From the NCBI GenBank assembly GCA_024743215.1, contig JANSWZ010000007.1:124001-188000 (forward strand): DNA of 64,000 bases, written 5' to 3'. Shown here piece after piece: positions 1 through 8,384 of this stretch. Source of the stretch: Alphaproteobacteria bacterium (GTDB lineage Bacteria > Pseudomonadota > Alphaproteobacteria > Rhizobiales > GCA-2746425). A program made the translations under genes and the position numbers. Below the pieces are notes generated by a model. That model was not told the origin of the DNA, did not search any database, and worked only from the letters and a program-made list of their open reading frames with translations. The stretch's first letter is position 1; every line of letters begins with the position of its first letter.

Positions 1-212
1 ATGAAGTCAATTTCGAGCTGAACATTGTTGCCAGACGGGGCCTTGTAGGTCGCATTGGCATGTTCCTGCATAAAGCGCGTCGGACCCCAATCAGGCGCCG
101 CCATGCGGATTGTAATATCCTTGGCCCAGGCACTTTCGGCAACCAGAAACGGGGCTGCAGTCAGAGCCAGAACCGACAGGGTTCTTTTAAGTGTCATTGG
201 CTTATGTTCCAT
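1..212 (-). CDS. ABC transporter solute-binding protein, N-terminal fragment
   Basis: The reading frame starts at ATG 212, preceded by a clear GGGAGG ribosome site, and runs off the left edge of the window after 70 codons. The first 30 residues form a classical Sec signal peptide: a basic start (MEHKPMTLKRT), a hydrophobic core, then AESAWA before the mature region. The mature part begins KDITIRMAAPDWGPTRFMQ, as in the extracellular sugar- or polyol-binding proteins of ABC importers. It lies 26 bases downstream of the ABC ATPase gene on the same strand, so it is probably the periplasmic receptor of that importer. The permeases should lie beyond the edge. Substrate cannot be told from this fragment. 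Confidence 0.8.
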   Translation of the reverse strand, partial: MEHKPMTLKRTLSVLALTAAPFLVAESAWAKDITIRMAAPDWGPTRFMQEHANATYKAPSGNNVQLEIDF

Positions 213-237
213 CTTATCCTCCCTAAGTTGATGGCAG

Positions 238-1311
238 TCAGTTTTGAACGGGCGACATATCAAGGCGCAGCCCGGTCTTAGTGTCGAAGTACAAAAGGCG
301 ATTGGCGTCGAAATTCAGCGGCAGAAGATCGCCAGGCTTTGCCTGCCCGACTTGCGCCCCTCTAAGAGCAACCTTCAGTTCATTTCCCGAAGTTTCAACA
401 TCGACAATTTCCAGGTCACCAAGGGGTTCGGTCACAATGACCCGTCCCTGCAGAAGTGCGGTCTTGGCAGTATCCGCAACCTGAATATCAAAGGGCCTCA
501 ACCCCAATGTGAGCGCACCCTGGGCGCGATGATCGGACGGAATTTTCGCAAATCCCAGATCAAGTTCCGCGCCGGTGCCTGTCGCTTCAATGAGATTGAT
601 TGGCGGAGAGCCAACCAAACGCGCAACGCCAATGGAACCCGGCGTTGCATAGAGCGCATCCGGCGTTCCAATTTCAGTAATCTGGCCATTTTGCAAAACG
701 CCAATCGTGTCGGCCATAGTCATGGCTTCCAGCTGATCGGGTGTTGCGTAGACCATGGTGATGCCGAGATCACGATGCAGCCGCTTGAACTCAGCACGCA
801 TCTCGTCGCGCAGCTTGGCATCCAGATTGGTCAATGGCTCATCCAGCAACAACAGTTTTGGCCGTCGGATAAGCGCCCTGCCAATGGCAACACGTTGTTG
901 CTCACCACCGGATAATTGTGTGGTTTTCCGACCCAGCGCATGGCTGATGCGCAACAGTTCTCCCATTTCCCCCACGCGAGACTTGATCTCCGCAGACGGC
1001 AGTCCAGCTTCGCGCAGCGGATAGGCAAGATTCTGTTCGGTGGACAAATGCGGATAAAGGGCAAAGGATTGAAAAACCATTGCCAGATCGCGCCCCTGAA
1101 CCGGTGCCTGTGTCACGTCTTCCCCATCGACAGATACAGTGCCACGATCCGGTCTATCCAAGCCACAGATCGTTCGCAAACAAGTTGTCTTGCCAGCCGC
1201 ACTTGGCCCAAGAAGCGCAAAGAACGCGCCCTCCGGAACATCAAAGCTCAGACCATCAAGCGCTTTCACGCGACCAAAGCTTTTCTCAAGTGATCGGCAA
1301 GACAGTTTCAC
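238..1311 (-). CDS. ABC transporter ATP-binding protein (MalK/UgpC family) with altered H-loop
   Basis: ATPase subunit of a carbohydrate-type (CUT1) importer, about 357 residues. Walker A is GPSAAGKTT near residue 35, the signature is LSGGEQQRVAIGRAL near 135, and Walker B is LLLLDEPLTNLDA. A TOBE/OB regulatory domain fills the C-terminal third. The H-loop reads YATPDQ instead of YVTHDQ: codon 741-739 is CCC, so proline replaces the switch histidine. The second ATPase of this window (10501-11574) keeps the histidine. I chose the GTG start at 1311 because GCAGGAGG lies just upstream; an ATG at 1335 would overlap the upstream gene further. It overlaps or abuts the UPF0261 gene and is followed by the binding-protein gene. 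Activity may be reduced or may need a second ATPase subunit; that is inference. Confidence 0.9.
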   Translation of the reverse strand: MKLSCRSLEKSFGRVKALDGLSFDVPEGAFFALLGPSAAGKTTCLRTICGLDRPDRGTVSVDGEDVTQAPVQGRDLAMVFQSFALYPHLSTEQNLAYPLREAGLPSAEIKSRVGEMGELLRISHALGRKTTQLSGGEQQRVAIGRALIRRPKLLLLDEPLTNLDAKLRDEMRAEFKRLHRDLGITMVYATPDQLEAMTMADTIGVLQNGQITEIGTPDALYATPGSIGVARLVGSPPINLIEATGTGAELDLGFAKIPSDHRAQGALTLGLRPFDIQVADTAKTALLQGRVIVTEPLGDLEIVDVETSGNELKVALRGAQVGQAKPGDLLPLNFDANRLLYFDTKTGLRLDMSPVQN

Positions 1312-1312
1312 A

Positions 1313-2539
1313 TCATGCCTCCTGCTTGTCCGCAATCAGGGCAAGCAAGGCATCCACAGCCTGATCGACAAAAACAGTGTCTTCTGCACCAGCATCGATC
1401 TCAGTCACCTCATGGGAAACATGCTTGTGCAAAGCGGCAATCAGGCGCGCATCAGCCTCATTGTCTTCCAAAGGGCCACCGGGAACAGAATAACTGGACA
1501 GACCCTTGGTCGGCACCAGAACACGTGTCGGCCCTGTTGCATTGCGCAAACGGTCGCCGATCGTCTTGGCCAGTTGCTCCATCTCGTCACCAGATGTGCG
1601 CGGCACCAGAATGACCGGGTTATGAAATGTCACTTTCCGGTCTGCATACTTGTCCGGAACACTGTTTGGCTCATCCACCAATATGCCCAGATGATCAGTG
1701 CCACCTGGAACAACCACCTGCGACAGACCCAAGGCGCCCGCAACCGTCAAACGGTCTTTGTCAGCGGCGCGAATACCGCCGCCAATCTCATCCATCAAAT
1801 CCCCGAGAGCGAAATCAAAGACGGCTTGAATAATACCATCGCGCATCAATTGCTCCATGGCACGACCACCAGAGCCAACAGCGTGAAACACCATGGTTTC
1901 AAAGCCCTGATCAGACAGGCGCTTCATGGCGTGGATGGTGCCCTGTGTCAGAACCCCAAGATTGGTCATCCCGATCACCGGTTTGCCGGGTGTAAAGCTG
2001 ATTGGCCTGGTTGCGTCAGCCATGCCCACAATGGCACCCGCGGCATTTGATAAAATCGTCCGGAAGAATGGGTTCAAACCCAGAATATCACTGACAGAGA
2101 ACATCATGGTGATGTCTTTGATGCCGACGTAACCGGATGTGTCACCGGATGCCATGGTCGACAGCATCAGCTTCGGAAATCCATATGGCAGAGCTTGCAT
2201 GACTTGCGTGCAATTGCTTGTGCCTTGTGTTCCGCCAAGGCTGATCACACCATCCACGTCGCCTGATCCGATAAGCCCGAGCATTTTGGCAATTGCACCC
2301 CGGACCATCACCTCAGATGCAACTTCCCGCGATGGTGCAACGCGCAGGCTGGTCAAAGACGTGCCGCCCGCATCAGCCACGTCGGCAGCGCTGATATCAG
2401 CGGTCAGGTCCGCATCCCCCACCACGCTTATGTCAATCAGAAAGGGCTTGGCCCCAAGCCGGGTAATCTCATCACGCAGATAGGCGCATTCATCGCCCTT
2501 GGTATCCAGCGTCGCAAGAATGGCAATTGTCTTGGTCAT
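1313..2539 (-). CDS. UPF0261 / Tm-1-like ATP-binding domain protein
   Basis: About 408 residues of the UPF0261 family, which matches the N-terminal half of the plant virus-resistance protein Tm-1. The opening KTIAILATLDTKGDECAYLRD is typical of the family. Glycine-rich stretches follow, such as GVISLGGTQGTSNCTQVMQ near 110 and AVGSGGRAMEQLM near 220. The family forms two Rossmann-like subdomains, and ATP binding has been proposed for plant Tm-1; the bacterial reaction is unknown. I favour ATG 2539 over a GTG at 2551 that overlaps the previous stop, because the family motif starts there and GAGAAG precedes it. The next gene upstream encodes the other half of Tm-1 as a separate protein. An ABC importer follows in the same operon, so a role in processing an imported small molecule is likely but unproven. 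Confidence 0.88.
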   Translation of the reverse strand: MTKTIAILATLDTKGDECAYLRDEITRLGAKPFLIDISVVGDADLTADISAADVADAGGTSLTSLRVAPSREVASEVMVRGAIAKMLGLIGSGDVDGVISLGGTQGTSNCTQVMQALPYGFPKLMLSTMASGDTSGYVGIKDITMMFSVSDILGLNPFFRTILSNAAGAIVGMADATRPISFTPGKPVIGMTNLGVLTQGTIHAMKRLSDQGFETMVFHAVGSGGRAMEQLMRDGIIQAVFDFALGDLMDEIGGGIRAADKDRLTVAGALGLSQVVVPGGTDHLGILVDEPNSVPDKYADRKVTFHNPVILVPRTSGDEMEQLAKTIGDRLRNATGPTRVLVPTKGLSSYSVPGGPLEDNEADARLIAALHKHVSHEVTEIDAGAEDTVFVDQAVDALLALIADKQEA

Positions 2540-2547
2540 TGGTCTTC

Positions 2548-3408
2548 TCACGAATTGAATGTCAGGGAGGTGAATTCAGCAGCTGCGGCCGTCACAGCGC
2601 GTTCGATCGGCAGACGTTCGGTTGAGGAACCAGTCCAGAAACCATCGCCTGATGTGTGATCAAGCATGTATTGCGCGTCGTCCGGCGTTTCCATGGCCGC
2701 GCCATGGCCAACGAGAATGATGTTCGGATCGATCTTGCGAACGGCCTGATAGACGTCTTCAGTCTCCCGTGCCGTTTCAGCAATGGTGACACCATTGTCG
2801 TAGCCGGTGCGGCCGCCCTTTGTCGTTCCGGCGTGATAGCAGAATATGTGGGGCCGCGCGCCTTCGACCAGTTCCAGCGCGTCGTCCTTGGTGAAAGTCA
2901 GGCCAATTGTCACCATGCCCATTTCTTCGCGGGCCAGTTTCAACATGTCTATTTCATTCTGAAGAGTAATGCCCGCACTGGTCAGGACATTGAAGATTTC
3001 ACTATCCTTGTCGACATAGCTGATGGAAGGACCGATGTTGGAAACAGAATTCACCCCCATCGCCATGCAATCATTCAGCACCATGCGCATATCGCGCAAC
3101 GGGTCATTGGCATTCAGGCAGGCACAGACAAAGGACTGCCCCTTCAAGGCGGGCATGATGTCCTCTCGCGTGTAAGTCAGGGTTTGATGATTGCTGTCCA
3201 GGATCGGCCACATCATTGACATGGTGCCCATTCCATTGGCCCGCAGCCGCGCGCCGGAAAATGTATTGATGCAATCAACGCCGGATTCTTCAAGGATCTT
3301 GGCCACAAGACCACTCCCCGCACTGGCAATCATGATGGGTTTCTTTGCAGCTCGCTTCGCCTGCAGTTTTTCAAGAATGGCCTCGGTGGAAATACGTTTG
3401 GTGATCAT
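2548..3408 (-). CDS. Phosphoenolpyruvate hydrolase-like TIM-barrel protein (Tm-1 C-terminal-like)
   Basis: 286 residues of the PEP-hydrolase/TIM-barrel signal-transduction family, which resembles the C-terminal half of plant Tm-1. Visible family features are PIMIASAGSGLVAKILEESG near 25, the substrate-site-like stretch FSGARLRANGMGTMSMMWPI near 50, GPSISYVDKDSEIF near 128, CYHAGTTKGGRTGYDN near 190 and ILVGHGAAMETPDDA near 230. It is related to isocitrate-lyase/PEP-mutase-like barrels, but the physiological reaction is unknown. Its stop overlaps the GTG of the UPF0261 frame, and the alpha/beta hydrolase gene lies 11 bases upstream. All are therefore one operon. Confidence 0.88.
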   Translation of the reverse strand: MITKRISTEAILEKLQAKRAAKKPIMIASAGSGLVAKILEESGVDCINTFSGARLRANGMGTMSMMWPILDSNHQTLTYTREDIMPALKGQSFVCACLNANDPLRDMRMVLNDCMAMGVNSVSNIGPSISYVDKDSEIFNVLTSAGITLQNEIDMLKLAREEMGMVTIGLTFTKDDALELVEGARPHIFCYHAGTTKGGRTGYDNGVTIAETARETEDVYQAVRKIDPNIILVGHGAAMETPDDAQYMLDHTSGDGFWTGSSTERLPIERAVTAAAAEFTSLTFNS

Positions 3409-3419
3409 GACGAACCTCT

Positions 3420-4253
3420 TCAGGATGAAACAGTCAGCGCAGTGCTGTGCGTTGAAAGAAACGAATGGAAATGTGTCAGCAGCGCTGAACCGTGAGCCTC
3501 GGCCTCCAGATAGCGCGGCGGCAAATGGGCATAACGGCCCATTTGCAGAGAGCCTGCGATGACACGCGCAATTCTGGATGGATGAAGCGGGTCTGCATTG
3601 TTGCCAAGAACAAGCGACGGACAGTTGATCCCCGCCAGATCCTCAAGCCTGCCAAACGGTTGATCATCAACCAGCGCGGCCAGAATGTGAGGGTTTCGAG
3701 TGATCTGTCGATGCCTGGCAGCATTCAGAACAGACTCTGCAGCAGTGGGAATACCGGAAAACAACTCTTGGAAATCAGCATCAGCGGCCAAAGCTTCGAC
3801 GGCTTTTTCCGGTGTTGTCTCGGCCAGAAGCTGACCCAGTTGAGCAATGACATTCAAATGCGGCCTGGCAGGTTCGGCCAACCATGCAGGCCGGACCAGG
3901 AACAGGCCAAGAGCGCATTTTGGTTGGGCCAAAGCCATGTGCAATGCAATTCCGGACCCCATGGAAATGCCGCCCAGAATGGCTCGCTCAATGTTGAGGT
4001 GGCTCAGGAGGGAGCGCGCAATCCGGCTGTAGGTTTCAAAACCGATCAGGTCACTGGAAGGACCACCAGCATTTGCATGGGTGTCACCATGTCCGGGCAT
4101 ATCGAGCGTGATCAGTTGAATGTTCTGTTCGGAGGCCAGTGTTTGTTGTGCCTGGCCGCGCTCAGCAGCCAAACCGTGCAAAAACAACACTGCAGGACCT
4201 TCTCCGGACACATCATAATGCACGGATAGGCCTTCAAACATGAAAACCGGCAT
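3420..4253 (-). CDS. Alpha/beta hydrolase
   Basis: 277-residue alpha/beta-hydrolase-fold protein, probably an esterase or C-C hydrolase. The oxyanion strand motif FLHGLAAERG lies near residue 25, the nucleophile elbow GGISMGSG near 93, a probable acid Asp in GNNADPLHP near 217, and a probable catalytic His in EAEAHGSAL near 253. GGGAGG stands seven bases before ATG 4253. It is the first gene of the operon that continues with the PEP-hydrolase-like, UPF0261 and ABC genes, so it may act on the imported compound. There is no signal peptide, so it is cytoplasmic. A short inverted repeat (4265-4270 / 4279-4284) lies just before the ribosome site. Substrate unknown. Confidence 0.85.
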   Translation of the reverse strand: MPVFMFEGLSVHYDVSGEGPAVLFLHGLAAERGQAQQTLASEQNIQLITLDMPGHGDTHANAGGPSSDLIGFETYSRIARSLLSHLNIERAILGGISMGSGIALHMALAQPKCALGLFLVRPAWLAEPARPHLNVIAQLGQLLAETTPEKAVEALAADADFQELFSGIPTAAESVLNAARHRQITRNPHILAALVDDQPFGRLEDLAGINCPSLVLGNNADPLHPSRIARVIAGSLQMGRYAHLPPRYLEAEAHGSALLTHFHSFLSTHSTALTVSS

Positions 4254-4347
4254 ATCGTCCTCCCAATCCGATCTTCGCCGGATTATGGAATTAGCCTAGC
4301 GGCATATCGCAGGAGAATGATTTTGCTATTCGAGCCTTTTTTATAAC

Positions 4348-5112
4348 TTATCGCTCATCAGCGCTTGATTGCCACACTTGTCGATACCGTCTCGGAGGCA
4401 TGCCGAAAAAGCCGCGAAATTGCTTTGTGAAGTAGCTTTGATCGCAATAACCACACTTCAGAGCGATGCGCACAAGCGGCATATCAGTCGACGACAACAG
4501 CTTTGCAGCCCGCTGCAACCGGGCACGCAAGATAAATTCCTGTGGCGAAAGCCGGAACAACGCACGAAAGCGCTTCCGAAACTGGCTCTCAGAGAGACAT
4601 GAAATTCGAGCTAAATCACTGATATTTATAGTACTATCAATACTATCCTGAATATGTTGCATGACAGCCTGAAACGGTTGATAGGCTTGTGGCAGATCGT
4701 CCAGTCTGCGCAAGACCTGAGTGGTTCCCACAAGGCCTGCAACACAGCTGTCTTTTCCCATAAGCGGCGTCTTGCTGGTCGAAACCCAAGTCAACAGCCC
4801 GGCTTCATCCACAATCAATTCCGTACGATTTATGATTTTACGATTATTGCGAATTACATCCAGATCATCCGCACGGATCGCATCTGCAATAATTTTCGGG
4901 AAAAAGTCGTGCTCAACTGCGCCATAAACCTCTGAGACACTGGCAAAGTTGAGCAGTCGCAAGCTGGCTTGATTGCAGGTGATCCAGCGCGAGTTGGCGT
5001 CTTTGATGTAAAACAAGATATCCGGCAGATTATCAAAGACATCCATGACCCACGGTTGCTCATGCAACTGGGAAAAGAAGTTCGAGACGGCCTTTGACAT
5101 GAGCATCGGCAT
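4348..5112 (-). CDS. PAS domain-containing AraC-family transcriptional regulator
   Basis: Cytoplasmic sensor-regulator of about 254 residues. The N-terminal 120 residues form a PAS fold (DNLPDILFYIKDANSRWITCN, later EVYGAVEHDFFPK). The C-terminal 100 residues are a double helix-turn-helix of the AraC type, with SDLARISCLSESQFRKRFR, then LVRIALKCGYCDQSYFTKQF. I chose ATG 5112 because GGGAGAG sits seven bases upstream; a GTG at 5130 is also in frame. It is the nearest regulator to the downstream alpha/beta hydrolase-ABC operon on the same strand and probably controls it. A 12-bp inverted repeat lies immediately upstream (5131-5172). The PAS ligand is unknown. Confidence 0.88.
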   Translation of the reverse strand: MPMLMSKAVSNFFSQLHEQPWVMDVFDNLPDILFYIKDANSRWITCNQASLRLLNFASVSEVYGAVEHDFFPKIIADAIRADDLDVIRNNRKIINRTELIVDEAGLLTWVSTSKTPLMGKDSCVAGLVGTTQVLRRLDDLPQAYQPFQAVMQHIQDSIDSTINISDLARISCLSESQFRKRFRALFRLSPQEFILRARLQRAAKLLSSTDMPLVRIALKCGYCDQSYFTKQFRGFFGMPPRRYRQVWQSSADER

Positions 5113-5130
5113 TTTTACTCTCCCAAGCAC

Positions 5131-5172
5131 TCTGTCGAAATCAATCTGAAGAGTGTGACAGATTTCGACAGA
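5131..5172 (-). promoter_or_regulatory. 12-bp inverted repeat in the leader of the PAS-AraC gene
   Basis: The arms TCTGTCGAAATC (5131-5142) and GATTTCGACAGA (5161-5172) are perfect reverse complements separated by 18 bases. They end right where the ribosome-binding region of the PAS-AraC gene begins. The repeat could be a DNA operator, for example for autoregulation, or a 12-bp RNA stem with an 18-base loop in the mRNA leader. On the minus strand CTGTC also occurs as a direct repeat inside it. No other gene lies here. Confidence 0.6.
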
Positions 5173-5337
5173 ACGCCAAAGGGGTCAGCTATGGTCTTAG
5201 CCGGTTCCACCCGATGACACGTGCATCCATAGGGATGATCTGCGCATTGTTGCAAATGGCCGCACGTTCCGCTGAATGGGGATCATGGCAATGCGCCGCG
5301 TCGGATCCTGAAACTTTGTTCTCGGCCCCCTATAGTT

Positions 5338-6270
5338 TCAGACCTTCAAATCTGCTGCGCCCGTATCGATGTAGGGTGCCCAAAAGGCAACAGATTCGGC
5401 AATGTGAGGCACGACTTCGCGATCATTCGGCTCACGTTCCTTGAACGACAGCTCCAGACAGATTTCATTGTCGGTCGCACCACCTTCTGCAAAGGCCGAC
5501 AGCAATGGTTCCGGCCGGATCCGCCCTTTGGCGTTAAATTCCGCAATAAACGGGCGGTGCCCCCCCTTATCCATCAGGGATTGCTTGATATGAATGATTG
5601 GAGATATCTGCGGCACAGTCCTCGCCCAGGCATACGGATCAAAATCATCCGGATTGGCGCTGGTGACATCGCCATGATCGATATCGGCCAACATCCACAT
5701 CGGGATTGCCATATCTTCCTTGGTCAGCCGATCCTGCAATGCCAAAGCTGCTAAAATGGTCTCACCGAATTCTCGCCCGACAGACATCGGCTCCCAGAAC
5801 AGGAACGAAAGACCGGCGCGTTTGGCATGTTCCGCCAGTTCTCCCCAGCACTCAATGGCAATTTTAACCAGATCTTCCCGGCGCTTTAAATCATCAAAAT
5901 CCTTGAAGGTAAAAATCGCGAATTGCATGCCAAGCGATGTTCCGCCCAAATCCCCAATGATATCTGCGAAGGTTTTGAACCAGTCGATGTAATAGCGACG
6001 CACATCCGCATCCGGGTGGCCAAAATGGTTCAGCCGCCCATAGGGTCCGGTCATTCCACTGGTCACGCGCGCACCCGTACGCTGCAGGGCCAGGTCCATT
6101 TGCCTTGTCAGCTGTCTGATGACAGGTGCAGGCCAGCCAGGATTGATGAATTCATGGGTGAGCTGGATGTCCCGCAATTTAATGTCACGGGCAATCGTCT
6201 CGACCAGATCGTCGGGTTCAGCAAACCGATTGACCAGCGGGTTCGTGCTCAGTGAAAGCGTCAATCCCAT
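5338..6270 (-). CDS. Sugar phosphate isomerase/epimerase-like TIM-barrel protein
   Basis: About 310 residues of the xylose-isomerase-like TIM-barrel family, which isomerises or epimerises ketoses, aldoses or their phosphates with a divalent metal. It starts MGLTLSLSTNPLVNRF at ATG 6270, after AGGACAAG; the longer open frame to 6492 overlaps the upstream gene and is rejected. Candidate metal ligands are the Glu in LFWEPMSVGREF, Asp/His in MLADIDHGDV, the His in IIHIKQSLMDKGGHRPF and the Glu in CLELSFKER. It is the last gene of the polyol operon, 13 bases after the HAD gene. A tetrulose- or pentulose-phosphate isomerase role would fit the neighbours, but the substrate is not shown by sequence. 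A 7-bp inverted repeat (5309-5340) straddles the stop codon. Confidence 0.82.
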   Translation of the reverse strand: MGLTLSLSTNPLVNRFAEPDDLVETIARDIKLRDIQLTHEFINPGWPAPVIRQLTRQMDLALQRTGARVTSGMTGPYGRLNHFGHPDADVRRYYIDWFKTFADIIGDLGGTSLGMQFAIFTFKDFDDLKRREDLVKIAIECWGELAEHAKRAGLSFLFWEPMSVGREFGETILAALALQDRLTKEDMAIPMWMLADIDHGDVTSANPDDFDPYAWARTVPQISPIIHIKQSLMDKGGHRPFIAEFNAKGRIRPEPLLSAFAEGGATDNEICLELSFKEREPNDREVVPHIAESVAFWAPYIDTGAADLKV

Positions 6271-6283
6271 AAATCTTGTCCTG

Positions 6284-7123
6284 TCAAAATGCGAAGCGGG
6301 AAAGTAGAAAGTCAGGCCGGGCCTTATGCTGTGCGCAAATGGCTTCAAGGCCTGCAAGCGTTGCACCCTCGTGAATGCCTGTGCGAACAAGGGCTGTGGC
6401 ACAGCCTGCGTCCTGACCACCCCGGACATCGTGTTCAGGGCTGTCCCCGATGCACAACACTTTGGAGGGCATTGGATTGCCAAGCTTTTCAAGGGCTATC
6501 TGATAAATCGGTGGATGCGGCTTGCCAAACCACGCGACCTGACCACCCAATTTCTCATAGAGCATTGCTATGCGCCCTGCCCCATACATAGGGCCGGCTT
6601 TTGTCAGCATGGTCTTGTCCGGATTGCTACACCAGCAAGGCACCAAACGTTCCGCAGCAATTTTGAGCAAAGCTTCATAATGCTCTAATTTGTATTGCTC
6701 TGCCTCGCTGCCAGCAATCAGCAACAAATCGGCTTCATTCATTTGATCGGTGAGCGACAGATCGAGCCCATCAATGGCTGAACGGTCTTCATCCCGAGCA
6801 ATGAGAAACACTTTGGCACCATGGGGCAACGTCTTGCCAACACTTTCCTGCAAAGCAAAATGTGCAGCTTCGCCTGAGGACAGAACGCCCAAAAACGCAT
6901 CGCGCGCAAAACCCCGTTGAACCAGCCTGTGCTCATTTGGAGCTGAGCGCTTGCCCGAATTGGAGAGCAGCAAAATCGGTTTGCCAAGCCCCGCCAATTT
7001 CGCCAGGGCTTCAGGGGCACCTGGATAGACAGCGGGCCCGTTGAGAAGCACGCCGAACTGATCGATCAGAAAGGCATCAAAATTCTCTGCCACATCTTTC
7101 AAGTTGACTTCACGAAATGCCAT
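6284..7123 (-). CDS. HAD superfamily (IIA type) phosphatase
   Basis: About 279 residues. HAD motif I is FLIDQFGVLLNG near residue 15: the nucleophile Asp is followed by Gln-Phe, as in the HAD-IIA subgroup whose motif is DxWGVL or similar. Motif II is LLLSNSGKR near 55, the motif III lysine is in WFGKPHPPIY near 200, and motif IV is CIGDSPEHDVRGG near 228. The start at ATG 7123 (MAFREVNLKD) overlaps the kinase gene by 14 bases, which indicates translational coupling. It is expected to dephosphorylate a small sugar phosphate, possibly to relieve toxic intermediates of the neighbouring kinase/aldolase pathway; that role is inferred from context. Confidence 0.85.
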   Translation of the reverse strand: MAFREVNLKDVAENFDAFLIDQFGVLLNGPAVYPGAPEALAKLAGLGKPILLLSNSGKRSAPNEHRLVQRGFARDAFLGVLSSGEAAHFALQESVGKTLPHGAKVFLIARDEDRSAIDGLDLSLTDQMNEADLLLIAGSEAEQYKLEHYEALLKIAAERLVPCWCSNPDKTMLTKAGPMYGAGRIAMLYEKLGGQVAWFGKPHPPIYQIALEKLGNPMPSKVLCIGDSPEHDVRGGQDAGCATALVRTGIHEGATLAGLEAICAQHKARPDFLLSRFAF

Positions 7124-8384
7124 CAGCACCTCGCTTGGCCAGAAGCGCTGTACCAAAAGCAGCTTCCAGACTTTTTGCAGCCAGAAACGGGACCCCCAAT
7201 CGGCGCTGCCGAATTCGACTCCACACAGTATTCTGTGCACCGCCTCCCACGCTGCGCAGGCTGCGAAGCGCTGGTCCACCAAGCTCCGTCAGCCGCGAAA
7301 ACCCCAGAGCCTCAATGGCAGACATCCCATCAAACAGTCCTTGCAGAAAGACGACATCACTCTCAGGGCGAGGCCTCAATTTGGGAGCAAGTGAAGGATC
7401 GGAAATGGGAAAGCGTTCTCCAGCTTTGCTGAGCGGGTAATAGTCAAGATCAGTTGGGACCTCTGGGGCAATCTCAGCGCTTAGAACTGCGATCTGCTGC
7501 GGTGTAAAAAAGCCCAGAAGCACATTTCCCCCCGTGTTGGACGCGCCACCGGCAAGCCATTGATCGCCCAACCGATGACTGTAGACGCCATATTGGGGTG
7601 CAAAAATCGGTTTGTCTGAAAGTATCTTGAGGGTCAGCGTGGTGCCCAGTGCTGTCACACCATCACCGACGCCAAGAGCGCCGGTCGCCAGAAAGGATGC
7701 GCAGCCATCTGTTGTGCCTGTGACGATCTGACAAGAAATTGGCAAGGAAAAACGAGTTGCCAGATCTTCAGATATCGGACCAACAGACGTTCCCGCTGGC
7801 AGCACATCTGGAAGCAATGACACGGGCAAACCAGCATCAGCCACCCAGGCCGGCCAACACCGATCAACCGGATCATAGCCTGTTTTCAGAGCGTTGTTTT
7901 CATCGCTGACAAAGTGCCCGGACAGTCTGAAGGAGATCCAATCCGCCTGATGAAGAATTTTATGGGCGTCATGATCCTGTGCCAGCCGCAATGCACGGGC
8001 AAGGCCACTGGAGGCACCATGCGCAGCACTGGTCTGCGGTGCGAGCTGCGCAATGCGCTTGAGCAGGTCCTGATCCGTGCATGGATCATTATACATCAGC
8101 GCATCACCCGAAGGCACACCATCTGGATTGACGGCAAGAAGCGTTCCCGATGTTCCGTCAATCGCAAGACCTGCAACGCGTGACGGATCGATCTGGCCCA
8201 GTGCATTGTCCAAAGTCAATTCGAATGCACGCCACCAGATGTGTGGATCACGACCATTTGAGCCAATGGAAGCAAAGGCTGTTTTGGCATGTGCCTGCTC
8301 CACCTCGCGCTTATCGATGATACTGACGCGCACGCCGGATGTGCCGAAATCCACTCCAATAAACAGAGCTTCTTCTTCAGGCAT
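7110..8384 (-). CDS. FGGY-family carbohydrate kinase (short form)
   Basis: 424 residues. Phosphate-loop motifs are GVDFGTSGVRVSIID near residue 9 and AIDGTSGTLLAVNPDG near 75. The central GTTDGCASFLATGALGVGDG lies near 220, and GGASNTGGN is also present. The adenosine motif SVGGGAQNTVWSRIRQ lies near 378, then EAAFGTALLA. It phosphorylates a ketose or polyol with ATP in the cytoplasm. The gene overlaps the aldolase gene by eight bases at its start and the HAD gene at its end, so kinase, aldolase and phosphatase are coupled. In L-fuculose-type pathways such a kinase makes a ketose-1-phosphate for a class II aldolase, which matches this order. A second, longer FGGY kinase lies at 18366-19856. 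Exact sugar unknown. Confidence 0.88.
   Translation of the reverse strand: MPEEEALFIGVDFGTSGVRVSIIDKREVEQAHAKTAFASIGSNGRDPHIWWRAFELTLDNALGQIDPSRVAGLAIDGTSGTLLAVNPDGVPSGDALMYNDPCTDQDLLKRIAQLAPQTSAAHGASSGLARALRLAQDHDAHKILHQADWISFRLSGHFVSDENNALKTGYDPVDRCWPAWVADAGLPVSLLPDVLPAGTSVGPISEDLATRFSLPISCQIVTGTTDGCASFLATGALGVGDGVTALGTTLTLKILSDKPIFAPQYGVYSHRLGDQWLAGGASNTGGNVLLGFFTPQQIAVLSAEIAPEVPTDLDYYPLSKAGERFPISDPSLAPKLRPRPESDVVFLQGLFDGMSAIEALGFSRLTELGGPALRSLRSVGGGAQNTVWSRIRQRRLGVPFLAAKSLEAAFGTALLAKRGADGIS

Noticed and set aside
1139-2050. A 300-codon plus-strand frame over the ABC ATPase and UPF0261 genes
   Set aside because: It crosses the boundary of two clear minus-strand genes and shows no family features.
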